A stretch of DNA of 29,684 nt from Coemansia sp. RSA 922 (Eukaryota; Kickxellomycota; Kickxellomycetes; Kickxellales; Kickxellaceae). The notes beneath the pieces were generated by a model. It saw only the letters and a program-made list of their open reading frames with translations, was not told the DNA's origin and did not search any database. Location of the stretch: the NCBI GenBank assembly GCA_027577415.1, contig JANBQS010000167.1:1-29684 (forward strand), given 5' to 3'. Positions 1-9,629 of this stretch are shown piece after piece. Position 1 is the first letter of the stretch, and the number at the start of each line of letters is the position of its first letter. The translations under genes and the position numbers were made by a program.

Positions 1-1235
1 AATCCGGAAAGTCAGGTGGCAGTAAAGGGCATCCAGGAAGTTCAGTCCCCAACTTCTCGCTGATCCAAGAAAGTTGCCATTTGAGGACTGTAGTTTTAAT
101 TCATGGGCTAAAGCTCGGCACTAGCTGTGGTCCTTGACCCAAGGTGCACAAAGCCTCTCTTCACATTTCTCAAGTCATCAGGCCAAGGATGAATGAACCA
201 AACAAATTGATACGGCTCCACAGATCACTCAATGATGAGCATGGAGAATGGTTCACTAGCTGACGGTATAGGTAGCTTGGCAAACATTTTCATCAATAAA
301 TTGATAGTATTGTATGTTTTCTTTTAGCGATAGCTGTGCCAAAAGTGTTTTTTTTTTCTCTTCCTCTCGACTCGCTTTACTTTCTTTCGAATGATTAAAT
401 GTTTGACTTTATTGGCAGAGTTCACTGCATTGGGCAGCGGGTATCTGTAGACTAGGCACATAATGCTATTTTACACAGCGACAACCACGTACAGATAGGA
501 TAAACTAATATATGCTAGCCAAACAGTGCACATTAGTGTTGACAGAGAAAGGAACATGGACTATTGCGAGTAGACTCTTTAAGAGAGGTTCTAGAGGTGC
601 TTGAGCTGGTTGCTGACCTGAATCGCATGCCAATGCGGGTATCATTGCTGATATGGCTTGAGTACATGAAAATACATACGTCTGCTTGAATGATGGTTAT
701 TCGATATGATTGTCTGAGGAGTGGCGGTAGACATCAACCTAGCATCGGCGTAATCCCGAGTTTTGGGAGAATGTGGATGCTGCTAACGTAGACTTGGTTC
801 TCATTAGAATAAATGTCCTGATCAATGCACCGACCACCACATTGCACAGATGCCCCCAATGTCAGGGTTCTCACTGCATCTGGTACCGGTTGATGGCTTT
901 GGGTGCCTTGTCTTGCATGTGTCAGTAATGCAGTCTGGCGCCTTGATAATAGTCTTTGACTTGCGCGCCTTGCTTCCACACAACCATGTCGCCAATTTCA
1001 CCGTTGTTGTTACTAGAGAAGGTGTGCTGCAAATGGTGTGCAAGAACTAGCATATCAGCCATATACCGATTGACATGGATGTTACGACAGTCTTTACACC
1101 ACGTTTGATTAGATCGATCAACAAACTCACGCGTGAGCTCATTCCATCCTCACGCGTTTCAAGCCGCGAACAACTTTTTTTGCTCCCTTGTATTTTTTTC
1201 TGTACTTCCTAATTTGACATTCCTCAGTGCATGCA
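1..1235. other. Intergenic, no gene supported
   Basis: I see no convincing coding region in this 1.2 kb. Short open frames between about 734 and 1050 on both strands overlap each other and share no recognisable domain. One minus-strand frame (1052 down to about 740) is protein-like in places but is broken by three TGA codons, about what chance allows. The last 100 bases carry a pyrimidine-rich stretch (about 1169-1210), which suits the 5' leader of the WAPL-type gene starting at 1236. A T-run lies at about 347-357. Confidence 0.6.
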
Positions 1236-4200
1236 ATGTCGGACCCCTTTTCCAACATTCGCCGCAAGCCTGCGGCAGCTACGTATGGCCGCCGGGCTCT
1301 GGCCGCGCGTCGAGTAGGTTCACAGCCTAGCGTGACTAATAGTGATTCTGTGTTTGGACCTGTATCTGGATCTGGCCCTCGGAAGTCACGCATACCAACT
1401 GCGTCACTATCCTCGCCAACCAATGGTGGTACAGCTAGCACTACGAGTGAGAGCGAGAGTGAAGATGGCATACTGGCCTTGCCGCCAGCCAGTGTCAAAG
1501 ACGGCGATGAGGGCGGTAAACTCTGGGCGCGGCGATCAGCACAGTCTACAATGTCAAAGCTTGACTCTCTTTATGAGAGCACGCAAACCAGGACTATAGT
1601 GCCGAGTAATCAGTCTGCACGAGCAATCCTAGAATCGGCCAAGAACAATTGGGATCTTGGCGAAACCAACGAGGCGCACGTCAAACCTCGGGCCACAGTT
1701 GTCGGATCTGGTCGCCCAGCTAAGCAGATGACTCGCGGCAACATAAACTCTAGCAACGCTGTCAATACAGCAAAGGCACCCATTCCGGCAAAGAGCAAGC
1801 CTGTGGCATCAGCAACGTCAGCCCCGGCGTTAGTAGCTCGGCCAGACAAGGTTCCTGCCGCTCCTCCACCGCAGATTAAGGCCAAAGCAGTACCAGAAAG
1901 AGTGGCCAAGAGCAAGCCTAGCCTACCAAAGCGAGCCCGAAATGACACTCGCGGAACAGATCTCCAGGACAAGCCAGTTGTGCAACAGAGCGCTTGCCTG
2001 CAGTTGAAGGCCGTCGAATCACCATCGAAAGTCGCAAAGGCCATGCGAGGATCGCACGCAGGACCAGTACATCGCCAGCAACAGCAACTGCCACCTAAAC
2101 CAAAAGCCGCGCATTCGAACGATAGTCCCTGGGACATGGTTGACTTACTTGCCAGCAGTCCAATTCCTGTCCAGACAAGGGCCACTCGGCGCCCCGTTGC
2201 CACAAGAACACGTGGGAGGAAACCGCAGACGAGTTCAGACATTGCCTCGTCATCGCCACCCTCAACACCTGGTCGCTTACTAGACATTGGCAAAAGCAGT
2301 CAACCCTCAAGCAGCCTAGGTGACTCGGATGGTGAGGGCACATTTGCTGCTGCCGCCGCAACACCAAAGGCCCAAGTGGCAAACCGGCGAACCCTGGAGG
2401 CTATACAGGGTCCTTCGTTGGCCACTTCGAAGCGCTTGCAAGCACGCGCCTATAGTCAAAACGTAGTTTACACCTATGGCCGCACGCGAGACGACGACGA
2501 CCTAGAAGAGTTTGGCCGAGCGCTGGCTAATCCAGGAATGCTAGGAATGAACTCGCAGCCCTTACTAGGGCAATGCGACTCGGATTTGGACAGTGACTCT
2601 GCTGCCAATAGCCGATGCCTACCGGTAAAGTGGCCTGGCACACCGGCCAGTTCTGCACACTTGCTTGATCTTGCCGACTCAGTAGGTGATAACGGAAGTC
2701 GCAAGGAGTCGAGTGTGCCTTTCAAAAGGAAACTAGGAGCGATCATCCACGGCCTCAATGCTTCGGTCCTCGGCAACGCCGCCGCTGCGTGCTGCCAACT
2801 ACTGGACGGCCTTGGCAACGAAGAGTTTCGCGACGAATTGCTGGGAAGCAAAAGCTGGCTACCTACATTGCTGCAAAGCATGCATCGGGCACGCGATGAC
2901 CCTGCTGTCCTGCCGACAGCTATGCTCGTCATTGCCATGGCATTTGGCGTTCCAGCGACGATGCAAACACTAGTGTTTGAGCGCCAAGTCCTTGAGACTG
3001 TTGCCGAGATACTGAAACCTACGGCGGAGACTGAAATCCTGTTGTTGCGACGTCAGCGCGACTTTGCCAGCGCAGATTACCACCATTGCGCTGCGCAGAT
3101 ATGTTATCTGTCTCGGCAGTGCAATGTTGTCAGCGAGTCACTTCCACAATCGACTTACAATTTGGCCTTGGCAGCGCTGCACAGCTTTACTCGCAGCGAT
3201 GATGTGGCATATCTGGCGATGGCAAGGCTGCTTCGTAGCGAGATGTACGAGTCTGGCTGTCTTGGTCTGATTATTGAACGCGCATTTTCGTGGAGCATTC
3301 CAACCTTTGTCGACGTGCAACGACGAGCCACAGCTCCTAGATCGAGTGTATCAGCTAGATCGCCGTTTGATGACCCACGCGCCTCCACTACGTCTTTTTC
3401 CTGGAAGGCGACAAGTAACAGGGGCGGCGCACTCGACTCTGATTCCAGCGATGAGGACGACTTGTGGATGGACTTTGACTTGCCCGAGGAGGAGAGGCCT
3501 GCGCCGGGAGCAGCCCACGCATCGGCTGGCTGTAAAAAGGATAAATTTGGCGCAGCAAAGATCGGCCAACGCACACGGATAACTACTGCGGGAGCAACTA
3601 GTGTTGGCAGCCTTGGAAAGCCCCAGCATGTGGAGCGACTGCTGCTACGCGAACCTGATGGCAGCGTGCCGTCATTTGCCTCTATAGCGCTCGAACTAGA
3701 GCTATTGCGGTTTTGCACGACAGAGTCCGTGGACAACCAGAACGAGATTTTGGCGATCGATTCTTGCGTGCCGCTACTATTGTCGTTGCTCGCCATGTGT
3801 CAGCAGGCTAGCGCTCAGCTACAAGGAACGGCACTGGTGCGAGCGCTAGAGACTGCAGCACTGACGCTTCAGCTACTTGTCAATCTATCCAACAGCAGTA
3901 CCGTGTTTTGTGCGCGGTTCGTTGCGTGCAAGGGTCTTGACATCGTCTCTAAGAGCATTGCGTTTGTTTCACAGAAACTAGACCAGCCCGCATCAGGTAT
4001 AGAGCATGGCGCATCGGAATTCTCGCCTCGGCGCAAGGCACTGGTCGACAATGCCAGCGATCTGCGCTATGACATTTTGCTGGTCACTAGTGCGTTGCTT
4101 ACGAATGTTGTTGACTCGGATCCTTCGTCAGCACTTTACTTTAGCCACGTATTGCAGAGCCCACAGTGCGCACTAAGCAACCTATGCTTTCCAGAGTGTG

Positions 4201-4670
4201 TGTGCAAGGGCCGCCTTCCCCTGGCCGTGCTGCTTACTCGCGCCTTCTTGGCGTGTCACTCTGCTTGCGCAATTGCTGACGCGGCGGTTGCTGCCGGGTA
4301 CTTGTCGGTGCTTCTGGGCTTATTGATACGCGAAAAGACAACGGGGCGAGACTCTATATTGCGGCTATTGCCCGACAAGAGCACGGCAGTTCTTATCAAG
4401 CATATCGAGGACTTTATCCGTGTGTCAGATGCTGTGAACCAGCGGTTTGCTGGCTTGTTTGGCGGGTTGGCATTTATGTCACAAAGCAAGGCCGCACCTA
4501 TTGCCATCGCTCACCAGGAGAGTCGCCAGCCGCTGCTTACAAATGGTGCTCACAGGGGCTCCAACGTTACGACTAGTATTGCGGCCAGAGTTCCCAGCAA
4601 GGGACCAGCGACGCAATCAAAGATCGCTGCCTCACTGCGAGCGGTCATCGATATGCTAGGCAATATTTAG
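1236..4670 (+). CDS. WPL1: WAPL-type cohesin-release factor (Wpl1/Rad61-like)
   Basis: Single-exon gene of 1144 residues, within the usual length of animal and filamentous-fungal WAPL proteins. WAPL binds Pds5 and cohesin in the nucleus and opens the ring to release it from chromatin. The N-terminal ~400 residues are basic, Ser/Pro-rich and probably disordered. A WAPL-type segment begins near residue 411 with a TYGR motif followed by acidic residues, then the helical-repeat WAPL domain from about residue 496 (FKRKLGAIIHGL, CCQLLDGLGNEEFRDELL) to about 900. An acidic insert (DSDSSDEDDLWMDFDLPEEE) lies near residue 734. A second TYGRR occurs at residues 16-20, as in the N-terminal boxes of fungal homologues. 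I chose the ATG at 1236; the in-frame triplet at 1227 is GTG. The family assignment is firm; the function is inferred from the family. Confidence 0.88.
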   Translation: MSDPFSNIRRKPAAATYGRRALAARRVGSQPSVTNSDSVFGPVSGSGPRKSRIPTASLSSPTNGGTASTTSESESEDGILALPPASVKDGDEGGKLWARRSAQSTMSKLDSLYESTQTRTIVPSNQSARAILESAKNNWDLGETNEAHVKPRATVVGSGRPAKQMTRGNINSSNAVNTAKAPIPAKSKPVASATSAPALVARPDKVPAAPPPQIKAKAVPERVAKSKPSLPKRARNDTRGTDLQDKPVVQQSACLQLKAVESPSKVAKAMRGSHAGPVHRQQQQLPPKPKAAHSNDSPWDMVDLLASSPIPVQTRATRRPVATRTRGRKPQTSSDIASSSPPSTPGRLLDIGKSSQPSSSLGDSDGEGTFAAAAATPKAQVANRRTLEAIQGPSLATSKRLQARAYSQNVVYTYGRTRDDDDLEEFGRALANPGMLGMNSQPLLGQCDSDLDSDSAANSRCLPVKWPGTPASSAHLLDLADSVGDNGSRKESSVPFKRKLGAIIHGLNASVLGNAAAACCQLLDGLGNEEFRDELLGSKSWLPTLLQSMHRARDDPAVLPTAMLVIAMAFGVPATMQTLVFERQVLETVAEILKPTAETEILLLRRQRDFASADYHHCAAQICYLSRQCNVVSESLPQSTYNLALAALHSFTRSDDVAYLAMARLLRSEMYESGCLGLIIERAFSWSIPTFVDVQRRATAPRSSVSARSPFDDPRASTTSFSWKATSNRGGALDSDSSDEDDLWMDFDLPEEERPAPGAAHASAGCKKDKFGAAKIGQRTRITTAGATSVGSLGKPQHVERLLLREPDGSVPSFASIALELELLRFCTTESVDNQNEILAIDSCVPLLLSLLAMCQQASAQLQGTALVRALETAALTLQLLVNLSNSSTVFCARFVACKGLDIVSKSIAFVSQKLDQPASGIEHGASEFSPRRKALVDNASDLRYDILLVTSALLTNVVDSDPSSALYFSHVLQSPQCALSNLCFPECVCKGRLPLAVLLTRAFLACHSACAIADAAVAAGYLSVLLGLLIREKTTGRDSILRLLPDKSTAVLIKHIEDFIRVSDAVNQRFAGLFGGLAFMSQSKAAPIAIAHQESRQPLLTNGAHRGSNVTTSIAARVPSKGPATQSKIAASLRAVIDMLGNI

Positions 4671-4726
4671 GCAACTATTTATTAAAAAGTATATATCGGC
4701 TTTGTTCAGACAGATATCGGCCCGTA

Positions 4727-6436
4727 TTAATCGTCATCAGCAGCATCGCTCTGGCTATCTGAATCGCTCTCTTCGCTATAAATGTCAAACTCTTCAAACT
4801 CGGCACCATCGTCATATGCATCGTCGTCGGCATCCCTATTTTCCAGCGTGTCCAAGTTGTGCATTAGTGTTTTCACGCGCTCATCAACCGTTTGCGACGG
4901 TTGGCCATGCACAGAGCCGACCTCTCGCTCTCTGCGCATGGTCTCAACCTCTAGTTCCGCCGCTTCTTTCTTGCGATCGGCAGCAATAGCCTTGTTTAGC
5001 TCGTCGTAGTTGATATCCAGGTCTTCGGATTTATCCAGGGCGTCTTCGCTATAAATGCGCTTGGCCTCGCGTAGCTTGATCTGGATTAACTTGAACAAGG
5101 AGTGCTGAAGCCAGCCCGATTCTTGGCAAGGGCTCCTCCGCCGGCCACTGGAGTAGTTGACGAGCTCCTTGATAACAGGGATCTCAATATGAAGGAGCTG
5201 GATTATGCCACCAATATCCTGAGCGGCAGAAGTTTCGTCGAAAATGTAGCGCTGGGCCTCAACGGCATTTCTCGGCGCAGTGTCCTCCTTGGACAGCACT
5301 GGCTGCTTTGGAATGTTTGCGCCTCCGCCTCGGTGAAGAATTCGAACTCGACCGGCGTTCTCTTTGGGGGCTTTACGACGCATATCCAAGACTTGGTACT
5401 TGTAAGCCCCTTCGTCCTCGCGCGGATCGTAGCCAAGCTTTACCCAGCAGCTGCGCCACGGCCCTAGGTTCATCACGTACGCCATCGACTGCATGATTGC
5501 ACCGAGTTTGTATCCCTGACGCTCGCCTGGCGGTATAAGAACCTCCATGGCGTTTCGGCTTATCACTGGGGTTTGCGCAAGGATACCCTGCGCTTTTCGA
5601 ATAAGCGACCGAGGAACATCCTCGACAGCCTCCAAAGCTTTTGGAGTCGGCTCGCTGGGTACCATGCCGCCAGAGTACTTGACAATAATTCCGTGAAACA
5701 GCGACTTTGACTTGCCCTTTGCTGGTTGCTTCTCACTGGCGGCTTCGTTGTTCTCTGCGGCAGCCTTTGAAGCCTCGGTGGCCTCTTTGAGCTGGTATTG
5801 TGATGACCAGCCAGATGAATCAAGGAACGGGGCTGGGATATAGCCAGTTGACGCGTCTAGGCTAGAATCCAATACGCCGCTATCGCAGAGCCGCTTTGCT
5901 TCGTCAATGTCAACTCTGCTAAGCGCCTTTGCAATCTGCGTCAGTGGGTCACCCTTGGGCACAATGAACTGGAAATCGGCTAGTTTGCGAAAGCGTGCGG
6001 TTTTGTCAATCACGGCTACTATCTCGGCCTTCTCTCTCACTAACTCGACAGGGCCTACCACTTCGCCCGTCGCAGACTTTAGCCTACGCGTACGCTTGGT
6101 CACCTTGATAAGCAAGTTTTCTGTCTCGAACTTTTGGCCGTTAATCGGGTGTGAGATGGGATCGTTGTACCTATAGCGTAGCTGTACTGGCCCTCGTTCA
6201 TCGATGCCCGAAGTCGCGTGTCGCGACACTCGCTCGGAGCCACCTAGTGTCAGTATAGCTTTGTCAACGTTGTTGACAAATCCGGGGTATTCGATAGAAA
6301 ACGCCGTGCGCTCAGGCAACGACCTGCGCTCAGCCATTTCCTCGCGTCTGGACCTCGATTTCGACCTCGACCTCGACCTCGATTTCGACCTCGACTTGGA
6401 CCTTTGTTTGTCTTTGGCTTTAGCCTTTGGAGGCAT
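4727..6436 (-). CDS. TFC1: Transcription factor TFIIIC subunit 5 (Tfc1/Sfc1, GTF3C5)
   Basis: Single-exon gene of 569 residues. TFIIIC binds the A and B boxes of tRNA genes and recruits TFIIIB for RNA polymerase III; this subunit (tau95) belongs to the tauA, A-box-side module. Residues 46-66 (FSIEYPGFVNNVDKAILTLGG) are the typical start of the triple-barrel domain, followed by LRYRYNDPISHP and LLIKVTKRTRR. Residues about 324-355 (GPWRSCWVKLGYDPREDEG, then KYQVLDMRRK) match the conserved C-terminal DNA-binding region, and the protein ends in a strongly acidic tail. Residues 11-31 form an Arg-Ser/Lys-Ser repeat not typical of this subunit. The ATG at 6436 (MPPKAKAKDKQ) is the first ATG of the frame. 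Its stop lies 56 bp from that of the convergent WAPL-type gene. Confidence 0.9.
   Translation of the reverse strand: MPPKAKAKDKQRSKSRSKSRSRSRSKSRSRREEMAERRSLPERTAFSIEYPGFVNNVDKAILTLGGSERVSRHATSGIDERGPVQLRYRYNDPISHPINGQKFETENLLIKVTKRTRRLKSATGEVVGPVELVREKAEIVAVIDKTARFRKLADFQFIVPKGDPLTQIAKALSRVDIDEAKRLCDSGVLDSSLDASTGYIPAPFLDSSGWSSQYQLKEATEASKAAAENNEAASEKQPAKGKSKSLFHGIIVKYSGGMVPSEPTPKALEAVEDVPRSLIRKAQGILAQTPVISRNAMEVLIPPGERQGYKLGAIMQSMAYVMNLGPWRSCWVKLGYDPREDEGAYKYQVLDMRRKAPKENAGRVRILHRGGGANIPKQPVLSKEDTAPRNAVEAQRYIFDETSAAQDIGGIIQLLHIEIPVIKELVNYSSGRRRSPCQESGWLQHSLFKLIQIKLREAKRIYSEDALDKSEDLDINYDELNKAIAADRKKEAAELEVETMRREREVGSVHGQPSQTVDERVKTLMHNLDTLENRDADDDAYDDGAEFEEFDIYSEESDSDSQSDAADDD
6351..6402. 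repeat. Hexanucleotide tandem repeat encoding RS/KS dipeptides
   Basis: On the plus strand the units gacctc and gatttc alternate over about 52 bases. On the minus strand they encode the Ser-Arg/Ser-Lys run of the TFIIIC subunit (residues about 12-29). The tract is in frame, so changes in unit number would lengthen or shorten the charged segment without breaking the gene. Confidence 0.85.
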
Positions 6437-6610
6437 TGTGCTTAAGAGTGAATGAAGTTGTGATAAATTAATAGTAAAGAAAACACGAAGAAAAAAAGTA
6501 AGCAAGCGCCAAAAATGGCGATCAAACTCAGCTGTTGAATCCGCAGTCTCATTGATTTGGGGTATTTGCACGTGGTCTGATGAAAGTATTTAAAGTTTAC
6601 AAATGGAGGT

Positions 6611-8232
6611 CTACACTACCGAATAGTTTTGAGCTTGAAAGGTTTGCTGTTGTTGGTGGTGGTGGGCGAGCGCGTTGTTATTCCGAATCTGGGCTTGAAC
6701 TGCTGCCGAAATCTGAGGCTGTGCGTGGTTATCGCCATAGAACACAGGCTCAGTGAGCGAGTGAGAGATAGGCGCGCCCAATGGAACTTGCATGTAGGTA
6801 CCGACCGAAGGCTGCTGCTGCTGGTAGTAGGGATTGTATTTCCCGGCCTCCATTTGGCCGCCAGGAGTGCGGGCATCAGCTGGCATCCATGGGTACCTAG
6901 GACTAGTAGACGCCTGCTGGAGCTCGCCTAGCTCATTGCTCGATCCATTGCTTGAGAGTGAGGTTCTTTGAGCCAACAGGTCCGGCGGACAAAGCATGAC
7001 GTTGGACTGTGTCGACTGCTGAGGCATTCCCGCCGGCATAGCGCTAGTAGCACCGTTTGCAATTCCCTGGCCTACAGTCTGTTGCTGCCAGTTGGCAGTG
7101 TTTGCCGTGCTCCCCTGTGAGCCGATGGGAGGTCCGACGTAGAAGGAAGGGAAGTTTGTGGCGGGGGCGGTGGGGGCAATATCGACTTGAGCTTGAGTTG
7201 GATGGGCAGCCATATTCACAAAGCCGTTGCTATATAGCAGGTTGGCTGTAGAGTTCGGGTATTGATGAGCACCAGCCATGTACGAGTTGCTTTGGCCTAA
7301 GATATCTCTGCTAATTTGCCGCGACTTGTTGTAGCGACGCTGGCGCGACTCGTATTTGCCGAATTTCTTGACATCGTCGTTAAAGCGCTTCTTGTCATCC
7401 TCGGCAAGCTTGACATAAGGACTACGCTCGACTTCGGACATGCCCTTCCACCGAGCGCTCATGAGCTGTAGAAACTCGCGGTTCTTAAGCCTCTTTGTTT
7501 CGTCGTCAACCCGAGACCTAATGAACGCAATAGTAGATACATGGCATGTTTTTCCAGTGTTTTTAGTGGTGTGCATCTCTCGGAGATTGCGTATCTCGCT
7601 TAGCTAACATGAACTTACCGTTGGTCGTTGACAAAGTATATAAAGGCGTTGCGGAAGCGCTTGAACTTGCTCTTGTTGCGAGATGGGCGCGGTTTGGTCT
7701 GTGTCTGGGCCGACGACGGTGTTAGTATATGCTGGCCTGACTGGGTCGGAGTAATTGGATTGTTTCTGAAGATCAACCCAGCAGTTTGCGAGTGCTCCGT
7801 TGAGGGGTGGTATGTGTACGCATGGCCTATTGGGATGTTTAGCAGGTGTAGAGGCGGCTGCTGCTGTGGCTGCGATGGCGACGATTGTGGTTGCTGCTGT
7901 CCGGGTAGATTCCTAGCAGCGTAGCCAAAGACGGGCGAAGTAGGCGTGACAAGCTGTTGGGCGAGTGAGTAGCAGTCGCCTCCTGGAACAGCCGATGAAG
8001 CTGTTGTTGCGGGCTTGCCAAGAGCGGCTGGCGATATAGTCGCAGAGATCAGCTGAAACGAAGGCGTGCCGCCGTCGCCACCAGTAGACAAGGGGTGAGG
8101 AATCGGCGGTAGCATATGCCTTTGATGACGAGGATCTTGCTGGAACCGTTGCATTTGCTGTTGCTGCTGTGAGGTTATGATGGGGTTTTTGGGTGCATAA
8201 TGAGATACATCCATGTTTGGCAGCGCGTTCAT
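6611..8232 (-). CDS. HMG-box transcription factor, two exons, Gln-rich
   Basis: Two exons, 8232-7619 and 7517-6611, give a 506-residue protein. The 101-bp intron has a GTAAGT donor and a TTCATTAG acceptor and splits an Arg codon (residue 205). Only the spliced reading restores a complete HMG box (about residues 189-258): FRNAFIYFVNDQR from exon 1, then LMSARWKGMSEVERSPYVKLAE and the basic tail KKFGKYESRQRRYNK from exon 2. The NAFIYF start and W-K-G-M-S spacing resemble the sequence-specific fungal class that includes mating-type HMG proteins, Ste11 and Rox1. The flanks are rich in Gln, Pro, Ser and Asn, as in fungal regulators. Function is probably nuclear DNA binding; the target pathway cannot be read from the sequence. 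I do not see the known mucoralean sex-locus neighbours (triose-phosphate transporter, RNA helicase), so a mating role is only a possibility. Confidence 0.85.
7518..7618 (-). other. Intron of the HMG-box gene
   Basis: 101 bp on the minus strand with a consensus GTAAGT donor and an ATTAG acceptor. A CACTAAAA sequence about 45 bases before the acceptor may be the branch point. Splicing joins phase-2 exon ends into a continuous HMG box. Confidence 0.85.
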
Positions 8233-9629
8233 ATGTATAAAAAATTATCTGGATAATAAAACCAACAGGTTGAAAGTGACCAGTGTACACTTTGTTTTCT
8301 TGCAGTCTCCTCACTGTTCTTTATAGGCAACTTTCTTCAAAAAGTGAACTAGCACAATATCAGGAGAAGGGGCGGGTAAATAGGGGGAGGGGTTCACCAA
8401 GCGTGTTCATGTTACACCGTTGTTGCTGCCGCCAGTAGCAGCAGGGGCAGAATCAGCACAAAGAAAACTAAAGAAGTCATGCGGTGAGCTCTAGACGCCC
8501 AGCAGCGCCTTGCTGGCTTGGCTCGATCACCCCACCTTAGTTGATGGACAAAATTAGTACGTTCCAAATAGAGCACCAACTTCGGCTTGAACCGGAGCTG
8601 GTGATGTGTGTGCCTGGAATTGTTTGCAAAATTACATACTTTTTTTTGCTTGGGGGCGGCGGCTGGCAGCTTGTCGCTCGTCTCCAGCATGCTCTTCTTC
8701 TTATCTAGAAGCAAGTTTACTGGTAGATCTACGACAGCCGCGTATTTTAGCGGGGCTCGCTCACTGTGTAGCGTGGGAGATGGTGGCGCAATTAACAAAC
8801 TACGTCATTTATGTTGACTGTCGTAAATGAAAGATTTGCAGGCGAGTTTTGCCGGAAAGCCTGTGGCTAGTTCTGAAGTGCCGGTTGGGCTCAGTCGCTG
8901 CTTTGTACGCAGCATCATCTTCAATAATAAATTTTGTTTCACAAGCGCTCTGACAATAGTCTACAATAAGGCGACTGACTGATGTTGTTAATGTGATCGA
9001 CCGTACCACCAACCACCATGCTTTGGGTTACTAAATACAGCACTGAGTGTGGCTAAATCAACCGCAGAAGCTCTTGCTAAATTCAGCTTGTCGGCCACAC
9101 CCTTCATCCGCCGGTGCCTGGCTGGCCCGAGCGGCCTATAGTCAGTCAACTTCCCCCTAAGAACGTGGACATGCTAAACGTATGCTAATGTTGTGGTTTG
9201 ATTATAGACTGATCCACGGACCTCTTGCCAAAAAAAGGGAGTTGATAGTAAAGAACCTCGCGCTATCTATTCATATCGCCTATTGAGCAATCAGCCGCTG
9301 TGGTTCTGCGACAATCTGGCCGACATCAGGCATAGTCATGCTCAGGGTCTCGCTCCATTTATCGGCCGCGCCCAACGAAACCAGGTGTCATCGACTCGAC
9401 GACTCGAGTCAAAAGCCAAGCTCTGTCGACTCGGCGGCTCGACGGGCTACAATCACATGTGCGGCGATTATCTGTGAAGAAGATAGAGCAAGCAACTTTA
9501 ATACTCGCTCTTTTTTCGGTTACTACTTCAATTTAATGCATAAGACACTGTAATTTAATTTAAATACTCCGCTTTCTCTACTCTGCCCTTTTAATTTTGA
9601 CGTCTTCTGGTAATTGCTACGCATAGCTA
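8233..9629. other. Long divergent intergenic region (HMG-box gene / PEX13)
   Basis: About 1.4 kb between two divergent starts, unusually long for this window. Apart from the weak minus-strand candidate at 8412-8690 I see no gene. Around 9391-9451 there is a cluster of CGACTCG/CGAGTCG-type motifs with local dyad symmetry (for example cgactcgacgactcgagtc), which could bind a regulator or be chance. AT-rich sequence with TTTAAAT lies just upstream of PEX13 (about 9550-9600). Confidence 0.55.
8412..8690 (-). CDS. Possible small tail-anchored protein gene (unclear structure)
   Basis: The frame is open without interruption from an ATG at 8690 (MLETSDKLPAAAPKQKK) to a stop at 8412, 92 residues. It ends in a strong hydrophobic segment (TSLVFFVLILPLLLLAA) followed by a very short tail, the layout of a tail-anchored membrane protein. 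A GTATGT donor at 8639 and a good branch site (GTACTAAT) before ACTAAG at 8536 suggest a 104-bp intron, but joining those sites in the ATG frame reaches a stop at once. The gene is therefore either unspliced, spliced differently, or not real. I do not recognise a family. Confidence 0.25.
   Translation of the reverse strand: MLETSDKLPAAAPKQKKVCNFANNSRHTHHQLRFKPKLVLYLERTNFVHQLRWGDRAKPARRCWASRAHRMTSLVFFVLILPLLLLAAATTV

Noticed and set aside
737..1052. Possible broken gene on the minus strand (pieces such as GEIGDMVVWKQGAQVKDYYQ)
   Set aside because: Three TGA codons in about 105 codons and competing frames of similar quality; no family match that I can name.
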